A stretch of 10,745 nucleotides of DNA, taken from the NCBI GenBank assembly GCA_034428935.1, contig DAOUHB010000012.1, positions 1 to 10,745 on the forward strand, written 5' to 3'. The DNA comes from JAAYZQ01 sp034428935 (GTDB lineage: Bacteria; Chloroflexota; Anaerolineae; JAAYZQ01). The notes under the pieces were generated by a model, which did not search any database, was not told the origin of the DNA, and saw only the letters and a list, made by a program, of their open reading frames with translations. The position numbers and the translations under genes were made by a program. Shown one piece after another: positions 1 through 7,129 of this stretch. Positions within the stretch are counted from its first letter, which is position 1; each line of letters opens with the position of its first letter.

Positions 1-716
1 ACAACACCATCTACGAGTGGAACTATACCCGGCAGCTCCTCCACATCCGCATGCTGGAGGCCCAGAGCTGCGACATCGACGCCTCCGTGGAGCGGGACCT
101 CTTTGGCGAGGAGTACCTCATCAAGCGCCCGCTGCTGCAGGCCATCGAGCTGAGCGCCGGGGGCCGGGCGCCGGTGCTGCTCATCGACGAGCTGGACCGG
201 GCGGACGAGGAGTTCGAGGCGTTCTTGCTGGAGCTGCTGAGCGACTTTCAGATCACGATCCCGGAGATCGGGACGATGCGGGCGGCGCGGCCGCCGGTGG
301 TGGTCATCACCTCGAACCGCACGCGCGAGATCCACGACGCCCTGAAGCGGCGCTGCATCTATCACTGGATCGACTATCCCACCCTGGAAAAAGAGTACTC
401 CATCGTGAACCTGAAGGTGCCGGGGGCATCGGCGCTCCTGGCCGGGCAGCTCGTGCACTTTGTGCAGGAGCTCCGGCGCCTCGACCTTTACAAGCTGCCG
501 GGGGTAGCCGAGACGCTGGACTGGGCCGAGGCCCTGGTGACCCTCGACGCCCGGGAGCTGGAGCTTCCGGTCGTGGAAGAGACGCTGGGGCTCCTCCTGA
601 AGTACCAGGACGACTTCGAGGCGGTGCGCAAGGGGCAGGTCGAGCGCATCCTCTCCAGCGCGCAGACCCGGGCCACGGAGAGGATGCTGCAGCCACCGCC
701 TGTTTCGTGCGCATAG
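1..716 (+). CDS. MoxR-family AAA+ ATPase (CoxD-like), 5' truncated
   Basis: This is the C-terminal part of a MoxR-type AAA+ ATPase, open from the left edge (reading frame begins at base 3) to the TAG at 714-716. The visible N-terminal piece reads NTIYEWNYTRQLLHIRMLEA, a typical MoxR stretch between Walker A and Walker B. The Walker A loop itself lies outside the window. The Walker B motif VLLIDELD is at about 174-197. The sensor-1 strand VVVITSNRTREIHDALKRRC follows at about 300-355, then the lid domain. The ATG at 51 is internal, because family homology continues upstream of it. MoxR proteins pair with VWA proteins and use ATP to remodel partners or insert cofactors; CoxD does this for the Mo/Cu centre of CO dehydrogenase. 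The CoxE-like gene just downstream supports that pairing. The client enzyme is not identifiable here. Family call is firm, role inferred. Confidence 0.9.
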   Translation, partial: NTIYEWNYTRQLLHIRMLEAQSCDIDASVERDLFGEEYLIKRPLLQAIELSAGGRAPVLLIDELDRADEEFEAFLLELLSDFQITIPEIGTMRAARPPVVVITSNRTREIHDALKRRCIYHWIDYPTLEKEYSIVNLKVPGASALLAGQLVHFVQELRRLDLYKLPGVAETLDWAEALVTLDARELELPVVEETLGLLLKYQDDFEAVRKGQVERILSSAQTRATERMLQPPPVSCA

Positions 717-778
717 GCGGCGATGATGTGCTGGAAGGGTGCAGGGTAGAGTTGAGTCGGGATCCGGACGTGGACTGC

Positions 779-783
779 GAGGA
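779..783 (+). promoter_or_regulatory. Ribosome binding site of the VWA gene
   Basis: GAGGA lies 7 bases before the ATG at 791. It is the best Shine-Dalgarno match in the 74-base gap after the ATPase gene. It favours ATG 791 over the in-frame GTG at 728, which has no good site upstream. Confidence 0.55.
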
Positions 784-790
784 CCCAGAG

Positions 791-2173
791 ATGGCGGCCA
801 AGGACGGCGGTTTGCAGCCCGGCGCGGGCAGCGGGGGCTATCTCCTGGGCCACCTATTGCGCTTTGGCCAGTTGCTTCGCGTCATGGGCGTTGAGGTCAG
901 CACCCGCCAGGTGCTGGATCTCGTGGAAGCATTGGAGCACGTCTCCATCGACAACCGGTTTGACTTCTACCACACCTGCCGCGCCCTCCTCGTCAACCGC
1001 CGCGAGGATTTCCTGGTTTTTGAGCAGGCGTTTCAGGTCTTCTGGCAGGGTGACGACCAGGGAGAGAAGCAGGGCCCTCCCCTGCCCAACGCCAGGGCCA
1101 GGCGGCTGCGTCTGCCCGGCAAGGCTGCGACCAGAGAAAGCGAGGCCGGCGACGAAGGCAAGGACGGGCGGCTGATGCCCGGCAGCGAGGCCGGCGAGGG
1201 GGACGAGCAGGAGCCGGGCAGCCAACCGATGATGGTCTACAGCCCCCAGGAGGTGCTGCGCCTGGCAGGCAAGGACTTTGCCGAGATGTCGTGGGAAGAG
1301 ATCCAGGCGGCCAAGCAGGCCATCGCCAATCTGGACTGGAAACTGGGCGAGAGGCGCACCAGGCGGGTGCGGAACAGCAACAAGGGCCGCCTGCACCTGC
1401 GGCGCGTCATCCGCGACAACCTGCGCCACGGCGGCGAGCCCATCCACCTGGCCTTTCGCCGGCGCGTCCAGCGCCCCCGTTCCCTCGTCGTCCTGTGCGA
1501 CATCAGCGGCTCCATGGAGCGCTACTCGCGCATGCTGCTCCACTTTGTCCACGCCCTGACCCACGGCCTGACGGACACCACCGTGGAGGCCTTTGTCTTT
1601 GGCACCCGGCTGACGCGCATCACCCGCCACCTGCGCTACAAGGACGTGGACGAGTCGCTGGACGAGGTAGGCTCCCTGGTTCTCGACTGGTCGGGCGGCA
1701 CGCGTATTGGCGAGGCGCTGCGCGAGTTCAACTTTCGCTGGGCACGGCGCGTCCTGGGCAATGGCGCCGTGGTGCTGGTCATCAGCGACGGCTGGGACCG
1801 GGGCGAGCTGGACATTCTGGCCAAGGAGATCTTTCGCTTGCAGCGGGCGTCCTACCGGCTGATGTGGCTCAATCCCCTCATCGGCGCCGGCGAGTACCAG
1901 CCGGTGCAGCGCGGCATGGCCACGGCTTTGCCCTGCATCGACGACTTTTTGCCCGTCAACAACCTGGCCAGCCTGGAGCAGTTGGCCCGGACGCTGTCGG
2001 CGGTGGGCGCCCTGCGCCCGGTGCGCAAGCAGCGCACCTGCCCGCCCCTCGTCGCCGCCGAGCCCGCCGAGGATGGGAGCCCTGCCGGGCCGGAAAGGCG
2101 CCGCGGGGGCGACCCCGATTGGAAAAAGATCATCGATGCCCGCCTCTCGGCGGTTGGAACGAGGATGGGCTGA
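791..2173 (+). CDS. VWA domain-containing CoxE-like protein
   Basis: A 460-residue cytoplasmic protein of the CoxE/VWA family, the usual partner of MoxR ATPases in metalloenzyme maturation or protein remodelling. An N-terminal helical region (about 1-85) is followed by a charged, low-complexity linker (about 85-146). Next come the family block starting YSPQEVLRLAGKDFAEMS and an Arg-rich stretch, then the von Willebrand A domain. The metal-ion-dependent adhesion site is complete: DISGSM at residues 237-242, the Thr of DWSGGT at 299-304, and Asp333 in VISDGW. The C-terminal blocks RLMWLNPL and the alternating hydrophobic DDFLPVNNLASLEQL also match CoxE proteins. The open frame runs back to base 17 inside the ATPase gene, but that extension reads Arg/Gly/Ala-rich out-of-frame sequence. 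ATG 791 with GAGGA upstream is therefore taken as the start; GTG 728 is a possible alternative. No CO dehydrogenase subunits are seen. Confidence 0.9.
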   Translation: MAAKDGGLQPGAGSGGYLLGHLLRFGQLLRVMGVEVSTRQVLDLVEALEHVSIDNRFDFYHTCRALLVNRREDFLVFEQAFQVFWQGDDQGEKQGPPLPNARARRLRLPGKAATRESEAGDEGKDGRLMPGSEAGEGDEQEPGSQPMMVYSPQEVLRLAGKDFAEMSWEEIQAAKQAIANLDWKLGERRTRRVRNSNKGRLHLRRVIRDNLRHGGEPIHLAFRRRVQRPRSLVVLCDISGSMERYSRMLLHFVHALTHGLTDTTVEAFVFGTRLTRITRHLRYKDVDESLDEVGSLVLDWSGGTRIGEALREFNFRWARRVLGNGAVVLVISDGWDRGELDILAKEIFRLQRASYRLMWLNPLIGAGEYQPVQRGMATALPCIDDFLPVNNLASLEQLARTLSAVGALRPVRKQRTCPPLVAAEPAEDGSPAGPERRRGGDPDWKKIIDARLSAVGTRMG

Positions 2174-2175
2174 CG

Positions 2176-2180
2176 GGAGG
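2176..2180 (+). promoter_or_regulatory. Ribosome binding site deciding a TTG start
   Basis: GGAGG lies 4 bases before the TTG at 2185, in the 11-base gap after the VWA stop codon. It is the reason for choosing TTG as start of the GntR gene, since no ATG or GTG fits the family N-terminus. Confidence 0.55.
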
Positions 2181-2184
2181 TACC

Positions 2185-2928
2185 TTGAATCTCAGCTTTC
2201 CCACCGCATTGCAGCAGCAGTTGGAGGCAGCCATCGTCCGGGGAGACCATGCCCCCGGCTCGACCCTGCGCCCGGGCCAGCTCTGCCGGGACTACGACGC
2301 CTCGGCGGCTGACGTGGAGCGCGTCCTGGGCGCCGCCCATCGCAAGGGCCTGGTCAAGCCCCTCGCCGGTGGGCAGGATGGCTACCTGGTGCTGGGCCCC
2401 ACCCAGGCCAGGTTTAGCAGCGTGTTCACCCACACGGCCGAATCGGGCCTCAAGCCCCGATCCCTGGTGCGCCAGGTCGAGGTCGTGCCTGCTACCCCCG
2501 AAATGGCCGAAAAGCTGGAGGTGGAGGAGGGCAGCCCCGTCTACCGCTACGTGCGCACCCGCTACGTCAACGAAGAGGCGCTGGCCAACCAGATCAACTA
2601 CATGCCCCTCGAAGTCTGCCCCGGCCTGGAGCACGACGACGTCACCCGCCATTCCTTCCAGAAGCTGCTGGAGAACAAGTACGCCACGGTCTTTGCCGGG
2701 ATGAAAGAGCACTTTTCCATGGTCGAGGCCAACGCCGAGGACTGCGAGATCCTGGGCCTGGCCGCGGGCTCGACCATCCTGCTCATCGAGCGGGTGGCCC
2801 TCAGCGCCACCAACCGGCCGGTGGTGTGGGCCAATATTCGCATCCGGCCGGACCGTTATGCCTACGTCGCTGCCCTGTGGCCCGAGGCCGCCGAGCTGCT
2901 GTCGAGCGGCCGAGAACCTGCGGCGTAA
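2185..2928 (+). CDS. GntR-family transcriptional regulator with UTRA domain
   Basis: A 247-residue regulator of the GntR/HutC type. Residues about 6-70 form a winged helix: LQQQLEAAIVRGDHAPGSTL matches the start of GntR DNA-binding domains. The recognition segment (SAADVERVLGAAHRKGLV) is divergent and lacks the usual SRxTVR arginines. Residues about 90-240 form a UTRA domain, with the typical GSPVYRYVRTRYVNEEALA strand, the LENKYATVF region and the closing AAGSTILLIERVAL / RPVVWANIRIRPDRYAYVA block. UTRA domains usually bind sugar phosphates, amino-sugar phosphates, urocanate or similar effectors. That suggests it senses the substrate or an intermediate of the downstream operon. The start is TTG 2185, set by GGAGG; the open frame upstream is VWA-gene shadow. 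It sits 11 bases after the VWA gene and 36 bases before the hydrolase gene, so it may regulate its own transcript. No operator is recognisable. Confidence 0.88.
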   Translation: MNLSFPTALQQQLEAAIVRGDHAPGSTLRPGQLCRDYDASAADVERVLGAAHRKGLVKPLAGGQDGYLVLGPTQARFSSVFTHTAESGLKPRSLVRQVEVVPATPEMAEKLEVEEGSPVYRYVRTRYVNEEALANQINYMPLEVCPGLEHDDVTRHSFQKLLENKYATVFAGMKEHFSMVEANAEDCEILGLAAGSTILLIERVALSATNRPVVWANIRIRPDRYAYVAALWPEAAELLSSGREPAA

Positions 2929-2953
2929 GACGCGTAACGACCATCATTCCAAC

Positions 2954-2958
2954 GGAGG
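2954..2958 (+). promoter_or_regulatory. Ribosome binding site of the hydrolase gene
   Basis: GGAGG with a 6-base spacer before ATG 2965, in the 36-base gap after the regulator gene. No terminator hairpin or convincing promoter is seen in this gap, so read-through from the regulator is likely. Confidence 0.6.
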
Positions 2959-2964
2959 ACGGCA

Positions 2965-3792
2965 ATGTCAGCGGAGCACAAAATCTATCCCATCAATACC
3001 GGTTGGTGCCAGACCGACCTGGGCACCTACATGTTTTTCAAAGGCGAGGCCGGGAACAAGATCCAGATCCCGGTGCTGTGCTTTTACGTCGATGCCGGCG
3101 AGCACAAGATCATGGTCGACACAGGCCTGCCCGACGCCGAGCGTGCGACCCGGTATCACCACGACTGCCAGAAGAAGGACTGCCTGGACAGCCCCGACGC
3201 CCTGCGGGCGATGGGTGTCGATCCCGACGAGATCGACCTCTGCATCTTTACCCATCTGCACTGGGACCACACCCACAACATGAAAAAGTTCCGCAACGCG
3301 CGCTACGTGGTCCACGCCACCGAGATCCAGTGGGCCTACAATCCCCTGCCCCTCTACTACCGCTCCTACGAATCGCCCAAGTTGGGCATCGAGGCGCCCT
3401 TTGTCGGCTGCCAGTTCGAGCTGGTAGAAGGGCCGGCCGAGATCGTGCCCGGTGTGTCGGTCTTTCCCACGCCCGGCCACACCCCCGGCCACCAGTCGGT
3501 GGCGGTCGAGACGGCGGTGGGAACGGGCGTCATCTGCGGCGACGCCGTCTTTCGCTATGCCAACCTGGAGCCTCGCCTCGACGAGCACTGGCGCTACTGG
3601 AGCCAGGCTCGCTTCGTGAGCATGATCGACGGCTGGCGCAGCATGGAAGAGATCGACCGGCGCGCCGATTTCATCCTGCCGGGCCACGACGAGGCGGTCA
3701 TGGACCATTCCGTTTATCCCTACGAGGGCATGCCCCTGCGCGAGCGCCGCAAGCCTGTGCCAGGAGCCCCGTTCTATTTCTCGGGCATATAG
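2965..3792 (+). CDS. Metallo-beta-lactamase-fold hydrolase, N-acyl homoserine lactonase-like
   Basis: A 275-residue dinuclear zinc hydrolase with no signal peptide. The HxHxDH metal motif is HLHWDH at residues 97-102. The further ligands are in TPGHTPGH (His172/His176), Asp193 in CGDAVF, and His241 in LPGHDE. The order, spacing and length match the AHL-lactonase (AiiA/AttM) branch, which opens lactone rings. AiiA has DASY after its bridging Asp, and its Tyr (Tyr194) assists catalysis; here the equivalent is DAVF with Phe196, so the chemistry or substrate may differ. No luxI/luxR-like genes are nearby. The gene lies between a UTRA regulator and catabolic enzymes, so hydrolysis of a pathway lactone or ester is a better guess than quorum quenching. 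Start ATG 2965 has a strong GGAGG. The stop is 12 bases before the next gene. Confidence 0.88.
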   Translation: MSAEHKIYPINTGWCQTDLGTYMFFKGEAGNKIQIPVLCFYVDAGEHKIMVDTGLPDAERATRYHHDCQKKDCLDSPDALRAMGVDPDEIDLCIFTHLHWDHTHNMKKFRNARYVVHATEIQWAYNPLPLYYRSYESPKLGIEAPFVGCQFELVEGPAEIVPGVSVFPTPGHTPGHQSVAVETAVGTGVICGDAVFRYANLEPRLDEHWRYWSQARFVSMIDGWRSMEEIDRRADFILPGHDEAVMDHSVYPYEGMPLRERRKPVPGAPFYFSGI

Positions 3793-3804
3793 GGTAGCAG
3801 GGCC

Positions 3805-5073
3805 ATGGAACCCGATGCGAAGCGCACGGTCGTGATCGTCGCCACCCTCGACACCAAGGGCGAAGAGGCGGCCTACCTCCGCGACCACGTAGCGGCCTGG
3901 GGCCTGGAGACGATCCTCGTCGACCCTGGTATTCTGGGCCAGGCCCTGGTGCCGGCCGACGTGAGTCGCTATGACGTGGCCCGGGCGGCGGGCACTACCC
4001 TGGAAGCGCTCCTGGAACGAGGTGAGAAGAGCTATGCCATCGCCCGGCAGATCGACGGGCTCATCGCCATCGTCCAGGATCTGCTGGCCCAGGGCCGGCT
4101 GCACGGCATCGTGAGCATCGGCGGAGGGCAGGGGACGTCCATCGGCACCGCGGCCATGCGCGCCCTGCCCGTGGGCATCCCCAAGCTCATGCTCTCCACG
4201 GTGGCCAGTGGCAACTTCCAGTTCGGACCCTACGTGGGCACCAAGGACATCTGCATGATGCACTCCATCACCGACGTCCTGGGCCTGAACGCCATCAGCC
4301 GGCCGATCCTGAGAAACGCGGCCAACGCCATCGCCGGCATGGCCCTCCGGCTGGAGCCAGAGGGCCGGTCGACGCGGCCCACGGTGGCCATCACCATGCT
4401 CGGCATCACCACTCCCTGCGTGATGCGCGTCAAGGCCACGCTGGAGGGCCTCGGCTACGACGTGGTGCCTTTTCACGCCAACGGTACCAGCGGCCCGGCC
4501 ATGGAGCAGTTGATCGAACAGGGCGAGTTCGTGGGGCTCGTCGATCTGAGCACCCACGAGGTCATCGACCAGCAGCACGGCGGGCTGGCGGGGGCCCCGA
4601 ACCGCATGGAAGTGCTCACCCGGGTGGCCCTGCCGGCCGTGGTGTCGGCCGGGGGGAGCGACTACCTGCTCTTCGAATCGGTGGAAAAGGCCCCGGAAAA
4701 GTACCGCGACCGGGCGCGGGTGGTGCACAACAAGCAGATGACCTGCTTCGCGCCTACCCCGGACGAGATGGTGGCTGCTGCCCGGGAGATGATCGAGCGC
4801 CTGAACCGCGCCCTGGGCCCCGCCATCGTGCTCTTGCCCGCGCAGGGCTTTTCCATGCAGAACAAGGCGGGCCTGCCCCTCTACGTGCCCGAGGGCAACC
4901 GGGCGGTCATCGACGAATTCTGCACCGCGCTCCGGCCCGAGATCCCCGTCGTCGTGGCCGACCTGCACATCAACGATCCGGATTTCGCGGCCATGGTGGC
5001 GGCGGCCCTGGAGGGCCTGTGCCGGGGCCAGGCACCCCGGGCCATCGCCGCCCGGTGGCAGAGCGCCGGGTAG
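3805..5073 (+). CDS. Tm-1-like ATP-binding domain protein (UPF0261), copy A
   Basis: A 422-residue member of the UPF0261/Tm-1-like family, named after the ATP-binding N-terminal part of the tomato mosaic virus resistance protein Tm-1. Its biochemical role in bacteria is, as far as I know, unassigned. Family marks: ATLDTKGEE near residues 13-21, IDGLIAIVQDL, the glycine loop GGGQGTS (106-112), AAMRALPVGIPKLMLSTVAS, and FGPYVGTKD (ending at Asp148). The second half carries ITMLGITTPCVMRVK, a VPFHANGTSGPAMEQLI motif, an LPAQGFSM motif and a final DLHINDPDFA block. It lacks the C-terminal TIM-barrel domain fused in plant Tm-1. The start must be ATG 3805, because the hydrolase gene ends in the same frame at 3792; the ribosome site is weak (AGGG), which suggests coupling. 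It is clearly paralogous to the gene at 7130-8362. Confidence 0.9.
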   Translation: MEPDAKRTVVIVATLDTKGEEAAYLRDHVAAWGLETILVDPGILGQALVPADVSRYDVARAAGTTLEALLERGEKSYAIARQIDGLIAIVQDLLAQGRLHGIVSIGGGQGTSIGTAAMRALPVGIPKLMLSTVASGNFQFGPYVGTKDICMMHSITDVLGLNAISRPILRNAANAIAGMALRLEPEGRSTRPTVAITMLGITTPCVMRVKATLEGLGYDVVPFHANGTSGPAMEQLIEQGEFVGLVDLSTHEVIDQQHGGLAGAPNRMEVLTRVALPAVVSAGGSDYLLFESVEKAPEKYRDRARVVHNKQMTCFAPTPDEMVAAAREMIERLNRALGPAIVLLPAQGFSMQNKAGLPLYVPEGNRAVIDEFCTALRPEIPVVVADLHINDPDFAAMVAAALEGLCRGQAPRAIAARWQSAG

Positions 5074-5078
5074 AGCCC

Positions 5079-6269
5079 GTGCCAGTCCCTGTGATCTCTC
5101 CAGTCGTCGCCCCCGGGGTCCCCGATCCCGGCCCGCCCGACTTTCGGCGGGTTCGCCGCGCCATGCTCCGGCAGGGTGAGGGCGACCGGGTGCCGCTGTT
5201 CGAGCTGTCGGTGCATCGCAAGCACCGGGAGGCCATCCTGGGCCGGCCCATCGCCGGCCTGGCCGACGAGGTCGCCTTCTGGCAAGCGGCGGGCTACGAT
5301 TTCGTCTCCATCCGCGCCGGGGTGCGTAGCGTCGTGCGTGGCTACCACCCGGCCGTGGCCGCGTGGAAGGACGCCCGCCAGAAGTCCGGCCCTCCCGACA
5401 CCGTCTGCCGTCAGGACAGGTGCCGGGGCGGCTGGGTGTCGGAGGAGGGCGCCCTCATCGCCGACCGGGACGACTTCCGGTCGTTTCCGTGGCCCGCGCC
5501 CCACGAGCTGGGCGGCTACGGCGACTATGCCGACCTGGAGGAGCACCTCCGGTCCCTGGCCGGCCTGCTGCCCGCCGGGATGAAGGTGCTGGTGCAGTTG
5601 GGGTACCTGTTCATGGGCGCCTGGCAGCTCATGGGCTTCGAGAACTTTTGCCTGAAACTGGCCGACGAGCCCGACCTGGTTGGCGACGTGCTGGACTGGC
5701 TGGGCGCCAGCCAGCTCGCCGTGCTCGAGTTCCTGCTGCAGCACGACTGCGTGGGCGCCATCTGGCTGCCCGACGACCTGTGTTACAACAGCGGCCCCGT
5801 GGTCTCCCCGCGGGTCTATCGCCGCATTGTCTATCCCTGGTACGTCCGCATCGTGGCGCGCTGCCACGCCGCAGGGCTTCCCGTGGGCCTCCACAGCGAC
5901 GGCGACCTGACCCGCCTGCTGCCCGACCTGGTGGACTGTGGCTTTGACGCCATCCACCCCTTCGAGCCGCCGATGAACGACATCGTGGCCGTCAAACGCC
6001 AGTGGGGCGGGCGCATCGCCGTGGCGGGCAACGTCGACCTGAAGAACACGCTGTGCGCCGGGACGCCGGCTGACGTGGAGGCCGAGGTGCGGCAAAAGGT
6101 CGCGGCCCTGGCGCCGGGAGGCGGCTGGCTGCTGGGCTCAAGCAACTCGATCCCCGACTTTGTGCCGGTGGAGAACTACCGGGCGCTCCTGGCCGCCAGC
6201 CTGGCCTACGGGCGGTTCGGAGGAGCGCAGCACCCGGGCCTGCGGCGGGCCGTGTGCTCGGTGGCCTGA
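5079..6269 (+). CDS. Uroporphyrinogen decarboxylase (URO-D) fold family protein, copy A
   Basis: About 396 residues, a TIM-barrel protein of the URO-D superfamily, which includes haem-pathway decarboxylases and cobamide methyltransferases such as MtaA/MtbA. It shows the usual N-terminal phrase FRRVRRAMLRQGEGDRVPLFE, then a barrel ending in HSDGD (residues 272-276), FDAIHPFEPP, VAGNVDLKNTL, GTPADVEAEV and LAPGGGWLLGSSNSIPDFVP. The methyltransferase zinc motif H-x-C is replaced by His-Ser-Asp, and no later Cys is placed as third ligand. True haem-pathway activity is unlikely, because the RQAGR-type substrate motif is absent. The start is uncertain: GTG 5079 (chosen) and GTG 5091 give a Pro/Val-rich leader, while ATG 5163 would cut into the conserved N-terminal helix. 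It starts 5 bases after the UPF0261 stop. Exact reaction unknown. Confidence 0.82.
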   Translation: MPVPVISPVVAPGVPDPGPPDFRRVRRAMLRQGEGDRVPLFELSVHRKHREAILGRPIAGLADEVAFWQAAGYDFVSIRAGVRSVVRGYHPAVAAWKDARQKSGPPDTVCRQDRCRGGWVSEEGALIADRDDFRSFPWPAPHELGGYGDYADLEEHLRSLAGLLPAGMKVLVQLGYLFMGAWQLMGFENFCLKLADEPDLVGDVLDWLGASQLAVLEFLLQHDCVGAIWLPDDLCYNSGPVVSPRVYRRIVYPWYVRIVARCHAAGLPVGLHSDGDLTRLLPDLVDCGFDAIHPFEPPMNDIVAVKRQWGGRIAVAGNVDLKNTLCAGTPADVEAEVRQKVAALAPGGGWLLGSSNSIPDFVPVENYRALLAASLAYGRFGGAQHPGLRRAVCSVA

Positions 6270-6281
6270 ACGAGGACAATT

Positions 6282-6287
6282 GGGAGG
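6282..6287 (+). promoter_or_regulatory. Ribosome binding site for the aldolase GTG start
   Basis: GGGAGG lies 10 bases before GTG 6298 in a 28-base gap. It supports GTG 6298, or the adjacent TTG 6301, as start instead of the upstream ATG in the same open frame, which falls inside the URO-D gene. Confidence 0.5.
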
Positions 6288-6297
6288 ATCTGGCAAC

Positions 6298-7107
6298 GTG
6301 TTGGGCAAAGAGATCCGTTTGCAGAGGCTGAAGAACCCGGTCTCGGGCCGCATCCTGACCGTGGCCGTCGACCATGCGCCCAGCTACGGAGTGCTGGCCG
6401 GCCTGGAGCAGATCGGCCGGACACTGGACCGCATGGCGAGTGCCGGACCCGACGCCATGGTCATGATGAGGGGTGTGGCCGAGCGCTGTTTCCGGCCCTA
6501 CGCCGGGCGGGTGGCACTCATCCTGAAATCGACGACGCTGTCGCCCTATCATCCGGCGTGCGACGTATGGGTCGCCGCGGTCGAGGACGCCGTGCGCCTG
6601 GGCGCCGACGCCGTGGCCATGGCCCTGACGGTGGGCAGCGAGGAGCAAGCCGCCCTGGTGGCCAACCTGGGCGCCCTGGTGCGCGAGGCGGAACGGGCAG
6701 GGATGCCCGTCATCGTGCATTCCTACCCCAACGGCCCCCTCGTGCCCCGCGACGAGGTGTATGGCGCGGAGCGCGTGTCCTATGCCGCCCGCCTGGCCAT
6801 GGAGCTGGGGGTGGACGTGGTCAAGACCTTTTACACGGGCTCGGCCGAGTCCTTTGCCCGGGTGGTCGAGGTGGCGGCGCCCGCGCTGGTAGTCGCCGCC
6901 GGCGGTCCTCGCCTGGAGTCGGACGCCGATGTGCTCCGCATGGCCGAGGGAGTGGTCCAGGCCGGGGCGGCGGGAATCACCTTCGGGCGCAACATCTGGC
7001 AGAGCAGCGACGGACCCGCGCTGGTGGGCGCCCTGAAGCAGGTGCTGCACGAGGGCAGGACCGCCCAGGACGCCCTGGCCTCCATGGGACGGGGCGTGAG
7101 GGCGTGA
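6298..7107 (+). CDS. DhnA/LsrF-type class I aldolase family protein
   Basis: A 269-residue TIM-barrel protein of the DhnA-type class I fructose-bisphosphate aldolase family (COG1830, with archaeal FBP aldolase and LsrF). The N-terminus GKEIRLQRLKNPVSGRIL is characteristic and is followed by VAVDHA (Asp25-His26). The Schiff-base lysine is Lys176 in VDVVKTFYTG. The phosphate-binding end of the barrel is present: AAGGPRLES (GGP at 202-204) and ITFGRNIWQ (Gly230-Arg231-Asn232). Conserved phosphate loops and lysine imply a working enzyme acting on a phosphorylated keto compound, by aldol cleavage or an LsrF-like thiolase reaction. It sits between the two UPF0261/URO-D pairs, 28 bases after one and 22 bases before the other, so it probably acts in their pathway. 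The exact substrate cannot be read from the sequence. Confidence 0.87.
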   Translation: MLGKEIRLQRLKNPVSGRILTVAVDHAPSYGVLAGLEQIGRTLDRMASAGPDAMVMMRGVAERCFRPYAGRVALILKSTTLSPYHPACDVWVAAVEDAVRLGADAVAMALTVGSEEQAALVANLGALVREAERAGMPVIVHSYPNGPLVPRDEVYGAERVSYAARLAMELGVDVVKTFYTGSAESFARVVEVAAPALVVAAGGPRLESDADVLRMAEGVVQAGAAGITFGRNIWQSSDGPALVGALKQVLHEGRTAQDALASMGRGVRA

Positions 7108-7117
7108 CGAGGGAACA

Positions 7118-7123
7118 GGGAGG
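7118..7123 (+). promoter_or_regulatory. Ribosome binding site of UPF0261 copy B
   Basis: GGGAGG with a 6-base spacer before ATG 7130. It is much stronger than the site of copy A, so copy B may be translated independently of its upstream neighbour. Confidence 0.6.
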
Positions 7124-7129
7124 ATTGCC

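Noticed and set aside
717..790. Possible promoter or small gene in the largest gap
   Set aside because: No convincing -35/-10 pair, hairpin or independent open frame. The gap holds only the ribosome binding site and a possible alternative GTG start.
17..2173. One long + strand open frame suggesting a 718-residue protein containing the VWA domain
   Set aside because: Its first part overlaps the MoxR ATPase in another frame and reads as low-complexity Arg/Gly/Ala/Pro sequence. Recognisable VWA-protein sequence begins near ATG 791.
1..2173. Naming the MoxR/VWA pair coxD and coxE and calling the region a CO dehydrogenase cluster
   Set aside because: The families match, but no coxL, coxM or coxS gene is in the window. 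Related pairs serve many other clients.
1291..2184. Upstream extension of the GntR frame into the VWA gene
   Set aside because: The extension is Pro/Arg/His-rich shadow sequence. GntR homology begins just after TTG 2185, which has its own GGAGG.
2968..4968. Very long minus-strand open frame (666 codons) opposite the hydrolase and UPF0261-A genes
   Set aside because: Strong G/C bias at third codon positions removes stops from the antisense frame. The translation is His/Gly/Ala/Asp-rich with no family motifs, and the + strand genes there are clear.
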